A DNA stretch of 64,000 bases from Proteobacteria bacterium SG_bin4 (GTDB lineage Bacteria; Pseudomonadota; Gammaproteobacteria; Burkholderiales; Nitrosomonadaceae), in NCBI GenBank assembly GCA_002083395.1, contig LWDH01000002.1:1-64000 (forward strand), given 5' to 3'. The notes beneath the pieces were generated by a model. It made no database searches, was not told where the DNA came from, and was given only the letters and a program-made list of their open reading frames with translations. This document shows positions 52,563-60,436 of the stretch, piece by piece. The position numbers and the translations under genes are program-made. Numbering within the stretch: the stretch's first letter is position 1; every line of letters starts with the position of its first letter.

Positions 52563-53765
52563 ATGCTTCAGAAATCTCATTTAACAGCTTTATTTGCCTT
52601 CTTTCTCATGCTGGTAACACTTTCCGGATGTGTTCATCATCCGTTAGTTACCGCTCCCTATCCGCGTTGGGGAGAAGAAACCACGATCGGCCAGGAGGAT
52701 GAAGCGCCGCTGATTTTGCGCACGCTGTTGCCGAAACAACCGGATCAATCAACCGCCTGCATCCTACTGGTGCACGGCATGAACGAGCATATCGGGCGCT
52801 ACGGTGAAGTGGCGCGCTATTTTTCCCGGCATTTCTTCGTCGCGGGTTTCGATCATTATGCGCATGGCCTTTCCAATCCGGAGTTGCGCCGTGCGGATCA
52901 GGCGCTAGCGGAGGGAATTGAGCGAGTCGATGTCGGCGAGGCGTATCTGGCGCAATCGGCTTTGTACGATCTGGAACCGTTGCGGCAGACGTTTGGCCGG
53001 GCGTTCAATGCTTTCATGACGCAATGCGATGCACAAGGTGGTTCGCAGCGTCCTGTATTCATCGTGGCGCACAGTTTGGGCGGTTTGGTGGCGGCATCTT
53101 ATTTGCTGAAGCATTTCGACGAATCGGGTTTATGCCAGCGGCTGCAAGGCGTGGTCTTTTTAGCACCCGCGTTTGCCGTGAGCGAACCGCCAGGCTGGCG
53201 CGGTTGGGTGGCCAATCCGCTGATCAAGCTATCGTTTCACGCCGAAACGCATTTTCTGCAGCCGCATCATGAGCCGCTGCCATTATTGCTGTTCAATCAA
53301 GTGTTTTCGCTGCTGACGGTGCCGGTTCTGGATGGGCTGTTCGAAGTGTTTTCCTGGCCGGGATTGCGCCATTTAGTGACGCCGGTTTCACCGGCCTGGG
53401 TAACGGATTATCTGACCGACAGCGACCTAGAAAAAGCCCGTTTGCGCGCCGATCATTGGATTGTGCGCCGCAGTTTGCTGCGTTACGTCAAAGGGATTGA
53501 ACAGGAAGTCGTGAATTTCCGTCGCCAAATGGCGGATTTCTCGATCCCGTACTACCTGATTTATGCGGAATTAGATCCGATCACTCCGGCGTGGGGGAAC
53601 GAAGAATTTGCAGAAGCAACGTTGAAGCACAATCCTGCTAACAAAGTTTGGAAACTGCCGGGTTTGGTTTATCACCAGCAGGTATTCCTGAAAGAACCGC
53701 TGCGTACGGAATTGCTGGATTCGATAACGCAATGGATTCAGCGTCAATCGCACGTACAACCGTAA
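52563..53765 (+). CDS. Alpha/beta hydrolase lipoprotein (lysophospholipase-like)
   Basis: From ATG 52563 a lipoprotein signal with lipobox LSGC leads into a serine hydrolase domain: oxyanion region LLVHGMNEHIGRY, DHYAHGLSNP, the nucleophile elbow VAHSLGG near residue 178, and a late Asp in YAELDPITP with a final His in YHQQVF. This matches monoacylglycerol lipase/lysophospholipase types. At 400 residues it has an insert before the C-terminal lobe. It is probably an outer-membrane-anchored esterase. The frame opens earlier, but the signal peptide fixes the start. Confidence 0.85.
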   Translation: MLQKSHLTALFAFFLMLVTLSGCVHHPLVTAPYPRWGEETTIGQEDEAPLILRTLLPKQPDQSTACILLVHGMNEHIGRYGEVARYFSRHFFVAGFDHYAHGLSNPELRRADQALAEGIERVDVGEAYLAQSALYDLEPLRQTFGRAFNAFMTQCDAQGGSQRPVFIVAHSLGGLVAASYLLKHFDESGLCQRLQGVVFLAPAFAVSEPPGWRGWVANPLIKLSFHAETHFLQPHHEPLPLLLFNQVFSLLTVPVLDGLFEVFSWPGLRHLVTPVSPAWVTDYLTDSDLEKARLRADHWIVRRSLLRYVKGIEQEVVNFRRQMADFSIPYYLIYAELDPITPAWGNEEFAEATLKHNPANKVWKLPGLVYHQQVFLKEPLRTELLDSITQWIQRQSHVQP

Positions 53766-53784
53766 TTTTCGTAATTACAAAAAC

Positions 53785-53809
53785 AAATCCCGCTGCGTGA
53801 GCGGGATTT
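53785..53809 (-). terminator. Terminator between convergent genes
   Basis: AAATCCCGCT and AGCGGGATTT form a perfect 10-bp stem around GCGTG. The T run is on the minus strand side (TGTTTTTG), so it chiefly ends the minus-strand PEP-CTERM gene and may act both ways. Confidence 0.85.
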
Positions 53810-53830
53810 GCCGGGAATGAAAACCGGTTA

Positions 53831-54499
53831 TTAAGCAGCTTGTTGTCTGCGGCGCGCTGCGAAGCCGAGTAAGCCCAGCCCTACCAGCAACATCGCGTAG
53901 GTTTCAGGTTCCGGAACCGGTGCGATACCGGCAACACCGACGGTGAAACCATGCCAGCTTTCACTGGTGTGGGTAAACGTGACGGAATCGAACGAACCGG
54001 GCAGTCTGATAACGCCGTGGACTTCACCGGAACCGAAGAAGCCAGTGCCACCCGGATTCAGGAGCGGTGTGCCGAAACCCCAATATCCCGGGCCGAAACT
54101 GTCGATCTCGATTGGCACGCCAAAATCCACGGTGTTGCCGTTCCAGCTCGCAAGAGCGATATAGGGATCGATCACGGTTTGCGAAAACGTGATGGTGACA
54201 GTACCGCCTTGACTCAATGCGATAATGTCGGATGCCGGCGGTGCGTTATCAACGGTGCCGTTGGTATAAGCGGATCCTGTCCAATAGTTGGTTCCAGGGC
54301 CGGTGGCGACAAACGCGTGCGCGCCGGTGGCGGAATATCCAACGCTGACCGACTCCGATCCGACCGATAAGCTGCCGCTTGCAGAAAACGAATCGGTGGA
54401 AGAAGTCCAGTCCGTCCATGATACGGGCACAGCAAAAGCGGAAGTGGATGCGAAAGCGGTGATCAAAGATCCCAATGCAAGTGGTAATAAACGTTTCAT
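53831..54499 (-). CDS. PEP-CTERM exoprotein
   Basis: The 222-residue protein starts with a clear signal peptide (MKRLLPLALGSLITAFAS, then SAFAV), followed by a Ser/Gly/Thr-rich beta-sheet domain, and ends with the classic sorting signal PVPEPETYAMLLVGLGLLGF and AARRRQQAA. The AGGTGA site precedes the ATG at 54499; the longer frame is rejected. Upstream lie a left-end repeat copy and a palindromic motif shared with another PEP-CTERM gene. Confidence 0.9.
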   Translation of the reverse strand: MKRLLPLALGSLITAFASTSAFAVPVSWTDWTSSTDSFSASGSLSVGSESVSVGYSATGAHAFVATGPGTNYWTGSAYTNGTVDNAPPASDIIALSQGGTVTITFSQTVIDPYIALASWNGNTVDFGVPIEIDSFGPGYWGFGTPLLNPGGTGFFGSGEVHGVIRLPGSFDSVTFTHTSESWHGFTVGVAGIAPVPEPETYAMLLVGLGLLGFAARRRQQAA

Positions 54500-54549
54500 G
54501 CTGTTCACCTTCTGAATGTGTGAATAAAAAGACCTTGGCTTGCCAAACT

Positions 54550-54638
54550 GAAGGAAACACAGATTGATTGACTGCACAGACGAGTTGTATCGTTGCGCGG
54601 TACTCGCTCCCACGTCTATCTAGTTGATATGTTTAGCA
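54550..54638. repeat. Left-end copy of the 149-bp element
   Basis: The first 22 bases (from AAGGAAACACAGATTGATTG) match the left end of 24355-24503 at 18 positions, and a 21-base internal stretch (54591-54611) is identical and at the same offset. After about 54635 the similarity stops, so the right half is missing. It sits about 50 bases before the PEP-CTERM start. Confidence 0.65.
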
Positions 54639-54701
54639 AGGGCTATGTATCTTAACTGCTGGCAAGAATTAATTCTGTAGTAAGATGATCCTTATTAAGG
54701 T

Positions 54702-54715
54702 AGGACAAATGTACT
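54702..54715. promoter_or_regulatory. Motif shared with the region upstream of another PEP-CTERM gene
   Basis: AGGACAAATGTACT closely matches the perfect palindrome TAGTACATTTGTACTA at 60055-60070 in reverse orientation. Both lie 150-200 bases upstream of minus-strand PEP-CTERM genes. It is also about 85 bases before the UDG-like gene on plus. The rest of the 54500-54796 gap also has an 11-base CCTTATTAAGG palindrome. Confidence 0.4.
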
Positions 54716-54796
54716 GGTTTCTTGTGAATTTATCGACAAGGCAGCGGCTTTTGGTGGTGCTCATTTAAATTTTCGTAATGATGGAGGGAGCCAATC

Positions 54797-55615
54797 ATGC
54801 GCTTATTCGATCCCGGTTATATTGAAGAACCGTTTAAAGGCTTGTGCCAGGATTATCCCGATTCTGCTGTTTACCCCATTGAAAATTTCCGTGTTGAGTG
54901 GGGGCCGGTTTTTCATCGCGGGCGGCTCGACGGCTCGGCGCGCGTGTTGTTGATCGGACAAGACCCGGCGCAAAATGAAGCGATCGTGCGGCGCATATTG
55001 GTAGGGGAAGCCGGGCAACGGATTCAAGGATTTTTGGCGAAACTTGGTATCGAACGCAGTTACGTCATGATCAATACGTTTTTATACAGCGTCTATGGCA
55101 ATGTCCCGGCCAAAATCAAAAAGTCTGCGGCGATCGCCGATTACCGGCATCGCTGGTTAAAGGCTTTGTTAACCACACAACCAATTGAAGCGGTGGTGAC
55201 ATTGGGGATGTTGGCGGATGAAGCTTGGAGAGCCTGGGAGGCAACACCGGATAGCCAGAATTTCACGGTGACGCAAGTGCCTATTACCCATCCGACTCGA
55301 CCGGAAAGCGCTTCAGATGGCGATAAGCAGAAGCTGCGTGAAGAAACCCAAACAATGCTAAATCAATGGAACACGGCCTTACAAACGCTGCATACTGCGA
55401 TCCGGCATCCCGATCGCGTACAGTCTTTGATTTTGTATGGTGAGACCTGGCAGCCGGGCGATAAGGTTGCCATTCCGGAGATCGATTTTCCCCCGGGTCT
55501 CCCCGACTGGATGCGCGAATCCGATAATTGGGCGCGCCGGGTAGGTAAAGACCTGCTTGCCAAACGGCGGAATATTACGATTACCGTGCCGAAAGGCGTG
55601 GTGCCAAAGCTATGA
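54797..55615 (+). CDS. Uracil-DNA glycosylase superfamily protein
   Basis: The 272-residue protein has the UDG-fold motifs: LLIGQDPAQNE near residue 52 (motif A region, GQDP as in family 1), MINTFLYSVYG near residue 91 and a His in PITHPTRP near residue 157. Such proteins remove damaged bases or bind them. The long C-terminal part is unlike typical UDG. A GGAGGGA site gives a firm start. It overlaps the amidohydrolase by 4 bases (ATGA), implying a joint function. Confidence 0.75.
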   Translation: MRLFDPGYIEEPFKGLCQDYPDSAVYPIENFRVEWGPVFHRGRLDGSARVLLIGQDPAQNEAIVRRILVGEAGQRIQGFLAKLGIERSYVMINTFLYSVYGNVPAKIKKSAAIADYRHRWLKALLTTQPIEAVVTLGMLADEAWRAWEATPDSQNFTVTQVPITHPTRPESASDGDKQKLREETQTMLNQWNTALQTLHTAIRHPDRVQSLILYGETWQPGDKVAIPEIDFPPGLPDWMRESDNWARRVGKDLLAKRRNITITVPKGVVPKL

Positions 55616-57297
55616 CCAGTGATAACAAAAAGCATCAACAGTCCGTTCGCGAAGCAGTCGGCAAAAAACGTGAACAGCCGATTGATCCGGCGATCGGCGG
55701 GAAATCCGCGTTGCGGGGGCGTATTGTTACGATGAACGATGCATACGATGTCATTGCCGATGGCGTGATCTACATCGAACAAGGCAATATCGTCGCCGTT
55801 CGCGAGGCTTCGTCTGGGAGTCCAGCGGGATTCGAAGATATCCCCATCGTCCCTAGCGGTGGTACGATTTATCCCGGCTTGATCGAATTGCATAATCATT
55901 TGGCTTATAACGCGTTACGTTTGTGGGATGTGCCAAAACCATTCAATAACCGCGATCAATGGTCCGGTATCCTGGAGTACCGTAAATTGATCAGCGGGCC
56001 GATGCAAATTATCGGCAAGTCCCCGCAATTGGTACCCGCATTGATTCGCTACGTCGAATGTAAAAGTTTGATCAGTGGCGTTACCACCAGCCAAGGTATT
56101 CAATTGTTCAGTAATGCTGGCATCCGGCGTTTTTATCGCGGTATTGTGCGCAACGTGGAGCAAACCGACGAATCGGCATTACCCGAGGCGGATACGCGGA
56201 TCGCCGATGTCGATGCCAAAGATGCGCAACGTTTCTTTTTACGGTTGAAAAAAGCCTCGTGCTTTTTGCTCCATTTGAGCGAAGGGATCGATCAAACCGC
56301 GCGAAAACATTTTTTGTCGTTGCAATTGCCGGACGATCGATGGGCGATCACCCGGCAATTAGCCGGCATACACTGCGCGGGGTTGACTCAAGACGATTTT
56401 GGCGTTTATGGACAGAATGGCGGCGCGATGATCTGGTCGCCGCTGAGCAATCTATTGTTGTACGGCAAAACGGCGGACATCGCAGCGGCCAAGGCCGCCG
56501 GGGTGCGTATCGGCATCGGCTCGGATTGGTCGCCGTCGGGCAGCAAAAATTTGTTAGGCGAATTGAAAGTCGCCCGGTTGGTCAGTCAAGCATCCGGAGC
56601 GGTTTTCAGCGATCGTGACATTGTCGCGATGGCAACGCGCAGTGCAGCGGCGATCTTGCAATGGGGTGACGTGCTGGGTTCGCTGGAACAGGGCAAGCGC
56701 GCCGATCTGATCGTTGTTTCGCAGCAAGCGGACGATCCTTACGCGAATCTGTTGCAAGCCAAAGAGACTGCGATTCGGTTGGTCATGATTAACGGTGTGC
56801 CGCGTTACGGTTTACCAAGTTTGATGCAAAGCCTGGGTGCGATGGGCGAGGGGCTGCGCATCGGCGGATTGCGGCGGATGATTTTTCTGCAACAACAAAC
56901 CGCCGATCCTTCGGTAGGAAGTCTAACGTTAAAATCCGCTGCGGATATGCTGCGCAAGGCGTTAGTCCAGTTACCCGAACTCGCGCGCGAGCTGGAGCAA
57001 CCGGAATCGGCGCCGCGCGCAATGCTGGCAAAACTGGGCAGCCGGCTCGCGCAACAACAGGAGTGGACGATTGCCTTGGACGAATTGGAAGACTCCGGAA
57101 TGGATTTGCGCCCACGATTGTCTCTGACCGGTGCGGTCCGAGGATTGGAGCGCGCCGCCGCGCCGCTTTCGGCAATCGTGCAACCTTTGAAACTCGATCC
57201 GCTGACGGTGGTTGACGATCCGGATTTTCTCGCGAGCATCGCAAGCCAGAAAAACCTTCCCGCTTACGTGAAAACCGGCCTTCAAGCACTGTATTAA
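55612..57297 (+). CDS. Amidohydrolase (TRZ/ATZ-like) with C-terminal extension
   Basis: The 561-residue protein has a full metal-hydrolase set: IELHNHLAYN near residue 90, HLSEG near 221, IHCAGLTQDDF near 260 and GIGSDWSPSG near 302, as in cytosine/guanine deaminases and chlorohydrolases. About 140 extra C-terminal residues with alpha-helical character (SAADMLRKALVQLPELAREL) are not part of the standard fold. Translation is coupled to the UDG-like gene. Substrate may be a nucleobase or similar ring, inferred from family and partner. Confidence 0.8.
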   Translation: MTSDNKKHQQSVREAVGKKREQPIDPAIGGKSALRGRIVTMNDAYDVIADGVIYIEQGNIVAVREASSGSPAGFEDIPIVPSGGTIYPGLIELHNHLAYNALRLWDVPKPFNNRDQWSGILEYRKLISGPMQIIGKSPQLVPALIRYVECKSLISGVTTSQGIQLFSNAGIRRFYRGIVRNVEQTDESALPEADTRIADVDAKDAQRFFLRLKKASCFLLHLSEGIDQTARKHFLSLQLPDDRWAITRQLAGIHCAGLTQDDFGVYGQNGGAMIWSPLSNLLLYGKTADIAAAKAAGVRIGIGSDWSPSGSKNLLGELKVARLVSQASGAVFSDRDIVAMATRSAAAILQWGDVLGSLEQGKRADLIVVSQQADDPYANLLQAKETAIRLVMINGVPRYGLPSLMQSLGAMGEGLRIGGLRRMIFLQQQTADPSVGSLTLKSAADMLRKALVQLPELARELEQPESAPRAMLAKLGSRLAQQQEWTIALDELEDSGMDLRPRLSLTGAVRGLERAAAPLSAIVQPLKLDPLTVVDDPDFLASIASQKNLPAYVKTGLQALY

Positions 57298-57308
57298 TCC
57301 GTTTAAAT

Positions 57309-57728
57309 ATGCCTCGCACTGGCGTTTTATTATCCCTGTCACGCGACCACCACACAGCGCTGGTGTTGGCGAGAGCCGCGCGCAAAGCGGTTGAAAGCGC
57401 CGATCAAGCCGCATGTGAACAGGTTCTGGCTAGAATCAAAGAACATTGGCGGCTGGTGATGTCGAGTCATTTCGAGCAGGAAGAACGATTGCTCCAGGCG
57501 ATGAAAAATCAATTGGCGATGGAAACCGTTGAGCGGATTCTGAGCGACCATGCCCTGCTGCGTAATTTGATCGCTGAATCCAGCGCGAGAGATCCACTGG
57601 CGCGGTTACAGCAGTTAGGTGATTTGCTGGCGCTGCATGTCCGTTTTGAGGAGCGTGTGCTGTTTCCGCAACTGCTGCCGATTCTTGACGCAACAACCGA
57701 GGATAGCGAACCGCCTGAACAACGCTAG
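57309..57728 (+). CDS. Hemerythrin HHE domain protein
   Basis: The 139-residue four-helix protein has a hemerythrin-like set of metal ligands: LSRDHHTALVLARA, MSSHFEQEERLL, LSDHALLRNLI and LHVRFEERVLFPQL. It may bind a di-iron centre and sense or detoxify oxygen or nitric oxide. It is 11 bases after the amidohydrolase, so probably in one operon, though no ribosome binding site is clear. Confidence 0.82.
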   Translation: MPRTGVLLSLSRDHHTALVLARAARKAVESADQAACEQVLARIKEHWRLVMSSHFEQEERLLQAMKNQLAMETVERILSDHALLRNLIAESSARDPLARLQQLGDLLALHVRFEERVLFPQLLPILDATTEDSEPPEQR

Positions 57729-57922
57729 GTCGACAGTCGTTGACTGTTCATCGCAGGCATTACAAAGATTTTGCATTAACGATCGTTCTTTTTGCTTCCC
57801 AAGCTTCGAATTAAGCCTATTAAACAGCGATATCCATTCAAATGGCCGACATAAGTTTCAATTAAAATTAAATTCTCTCGAAATTGGATCGCAACTTGAT
57901 ATTTTTACCGAAGGAGAACGAT

Positions 57923-59197
57923 ATGCCGAATATAACCAATGATTATCGCGTTGATGCAGTGCTTGCCGGTAGCGATATTCGCTGGAATCCTACCACTCCG
58001 GGCGGATCGACGGTGGCGGTGACGTACAGTTTCATGTCGGCTTTGCCGAGCTACGCTGACCCTGCAACAGATGGTAATAACTTTAGCGTAATGACCAATG
58101 ATCAGAAAGTTGCGGTGCGCGAAATTTTAACGACGCTTGCTTCGCATTTTAATCTCGTTTTTACCGAAGTTACCGATACCGCATCATCTTATGGCCAGCT
58201 ACGCTTTGGAAATAATCTGCAAACGGAATCGGTCGGTTACGCATATTATCCGGATCAATCCACCGGTGATACCGCTGGCGATCTCTACATCAATAATGGA
58301 GCGGATGCCGCACAAACGACGAATGTCACTAAAGGCACCAATGCCTATTCGACTTTGATTCACGAAATCGGCCATACGCTCGGATTAAAACATCCCGGCA
58401 ATTACAACGCGACTTCGTCGCCCGATGATCCGGGCACAACTGAAGGACCTTATCTGACGGGCGTGGAAGATTCCGAATTGTATAGCATCATGTCTTATAC
58501 GCCGCAGAGCCAGGGGCTGGAGCGTATCAATCTGGGGCCCTATGATTACGCGGCTCTGTCGTATTTATACAATGCAAAACTGGTAAATACCGGCGACGAT
58601 ACCTACACATTGACAAATCAGAGCGGCCACTTTGTTCAAACCATCTATGATGATGGCGGGATCGATACGCTGAATGCATCCAACGTTACCGTCCCCGTTA
58701 CGTTAAATCTGAACGTTGCGGCTCCTGGCACGCTGAGTTCTGTTGGGGTTACGCCGGGCAATGAACCGGCGCAGGACAATTTATCGATAGGTTTGAATTC
58801 GGTGATCGAAAACGTCATTGGCGGTTTAAATGACGATAAATTGATCGGCAATAGCAGCGATAACGCCTTAACCGGCAACAATGGCAACGATACGCTGGTC
58901 GGGCAATTGGGCAACGATGTTTTGTCGGGCGGCAATGGATTCGATATTTTTGGATTGGCTAACGTCGGACACTATCGTTTCCAGGATTTCGTACCCGGTG
59001 CGGATAAGGTTGCTTTCGATACGCAATTGGGACTTAATAGTTTTGATCAATTGGCGCCATTCATTACCAGCATCGAAACGAGCGGAAATGATGTGGTCGT
59101 GCATTTTGTCGACGATATCGCCAGCATCACATTTACCGGTGTGTTACTGCAATCGACCGCGTTATCGGTCAACGATGTTATTTTTACCGCTTTATAA
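57923..59197 (+). CDS. Serralysin-type RTX metalloprotease
   Basis: The 424-residue protein has the metzincin zinc site HEIGHTLGLKHP near residue 154 and the Met-turn SIMSYTP near residue 192, then glycine-rich calcium-binding RTX repeats (about residues 305-350, IGNSSDNALTGNNGNDTLVG) and the serralysin C-terminal domain ending VNDVIFTAL. No N-terminal signal peptide, as usual for type I secretion substrates. No transporter genes are in the window. A strong AAGGAG site fixes the ATG at 57923. Confidence 0.9.
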   Translation: MPNITNDYRVDAVLAGSDIRWNPTTPGGSTVAVTYSFMSALPSYADPATDGNNFSVMTNDQKVAVREILTTLASHFNLVFTEVTDTASSYGQLRFGNNLQTESVGYAYYPDQSTGDTAGDLYINNGADAAQTTNVTKGTNAYSTLIHEIGHTLGLKHPGNYNATSSPDDPGTTEGPYLTGVEDSELYSIMSYTPQSQGLERINLGPYDYAALSYLYNAKLVNTGDDTYTLTNQSGHFVQTIYDDGGIDTLNASNVTVPVTLNLNVAAPGTLSSVGVTPGNEPAQDNLSIGLNSVIENVIGGLNDDKLIGNSSDNALTGNNGNDTLVGQLGNDVLSGGNGFDIFGLANVGHYRFQDFVPGADKVAFDTQLGLNSFDQLAPFITSIETSGNDVVVHFVDDIASITFTGVLLQSTALSVNDVIFTAL

Positions 59198-59267
59198 CGC
59201 ACGATCGGGAAATGGATAAAATCGAATTTCCCGGTTTGTAGTTAAAACATGGCTTGAATCAAAACTG

Positions 59268-59296
59268 ATACCGCAACTACCGTGTAGTTGCGGTAT
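59268..59296. terminator. Bidirectional terminator-like hairpin
   Basis: ATACCGCAACTA and TAGTTGCGGTAT form a perfect 12-bp stem around CCGTG, between the convergent protease and PEP-CTERM genes. The minus strand side has a TTTT run after the stem; the plus side lacks a T run. Confidence 0.75.
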
Positions 59297-59316
59297 TGCT
59301 CAAAAAGAAAAAATGC

Positions 59317-59905
59317 TCAACCTTGGCGTCGCCGTATCCAAGTGCCGATACCGAGCAATCCGGCTAACAGCATCAGATAGGTGGAAGGTTCCGGTACGGC
59401 CGGAATGCCCGGTCCGGAAATGAGTTTATGCACGTCGCGATCATCCAATGTGTGGCCGCTGTAGAAACCATTGGTATCGAGAATAATTTTGTCGATCGGG
59501 CTGGTGCCGGGTGCAACCAGTGTGAAACCAAACACATGCTTGTCGGTCGGGAAGTTACCGGTGCCGACATCTTCATCCAGCATGGTAAAGCGCACCACCG
59601 ATCCGCCGAATAGCACCGATCCGGTCCAATTGAATTGACCATCGTGGATTGGACCGGAAGGGAAATCGTTATCAAGCGGCCCGAATACGCTGGTGACGCC
59701 GAACAAACCGGAAAGTTGAATGGTCGTATGGACATTTCCATTTTCAACAAACCACATATTGTCGTTCGGGCCATAGGTCAGGGTGTAGCTATAGTTGTCG
59801 CCGATATGCGATACCAGTTGAAAATCCAATGCTTGAGCGCTGCTTACAGCCAGCATAGCAGCCGCGCCGTAACGATGCCGAAAGCGATTTTGTTGTTAAC
59901 TCCAT
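59317..59905 (-). pseudogene. PEP-CTERM gene with a frame-disrupted signal peptide
   Basis: The body ends with a good sorting signal (VPEPSTYLMLLAGLLGIGTW, then IRRRQG). The longest frame starts at an ATG at 59856 and keeps only the end of a signal peptide (LAVSSAQA). A good ribosome site (AAGGAG) precedes an ATG at 59905 in a different frame, and the expected signal sequence NKIAFGIVTA is readable in a third frame between them. Two small indels would restore one protein. Probably a recent pseudogene; sequence error is the alternative. Confidence 0.65.
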
Positions 59906-60054
59906 TGTTCTGTCTCCTTGCTAAATAAATAGGGTATTGCGGTGTTCAATCGGATGCCGAGCAATAATCCGTTGATTGTTCAAAAAAGAAAGCGCGCCAC
60001 CGCACTATATACCGAAGTTCGCGCGAATTTAATGGCACAACTATACCGTTTTTT

Positions 60055-60070
60055 TAGTACATTTGTACTA
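60055..60070. promoter_or_regulatory. Perfect palindrome upstream of a PEP-CTERM gene
   Basis: TAGTACA and TGTACTA are separated by TT. It is about 150 bases upstream of the minus-strand PEP-CTERM gene and directly left of the 143-bp element. A close relative lies at 54702-54715 upstream of another PEP-CTERM gene. Confidence 0.45.
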
Positions 60071-60213
60071 GCAGGCCGTTGAAAAACTATCTGCGTTGCC
60101 GCTGCGGTGTTAAAAAAAAAGCTCAAAATGCTCATTTATACCGCATAAACTGCGCTTTCTCGCGTGTTTTTGTCTTGTATCGGCTGCCTCGAAATTGTTT
60201 TTCAACGGCCTGC
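60071..60213. repeat. 143-bp inverted-repeat element, copy B
   Basis: The 17-base ends GCAGGCCGTTGAAAAAC and GTTTTTCAACGGCCTGC are a perfect inverted repeat. Total length (143) and position of the internal core (from 60127, offset 56) equal those of copy A at 43244-43386, although the ends differ. No coding capacity. Confidence 0.8.
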
Positions 60214-60436
60214 CAGGGATTGCTAATTGCCGTTGTAAACAGGCTGACGTGCTGGCTGGCGCTGATAAATTCCCGGATCGCGGATTATTGTGTTGGCCGG
60301 TTTGACATCGAATGGCACATTCAGTACATTCAAACCGCTTGCTATTGCGCGCCTTTTCCAAGCAAATACACGTATCAATTACCACTGCATTGGCTTTTCC
60401 AGTGCATCATTTTCAACTGGTCTCTTATCGCTGTTT

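Larger units (their letters stand above)
59906..60436. other. Gene-poor gap holding a palindrome and a 143-bp element
   Basis: This 531-base stretch holds the TAGTACATTTGTACTA palindrome and the 143-bp element copy B. The remaining bases between the element and the methyltransferase start carry an open frame continuous with that gene, but without a supported start. Nothing else is recognised. Confidence 0.6.
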
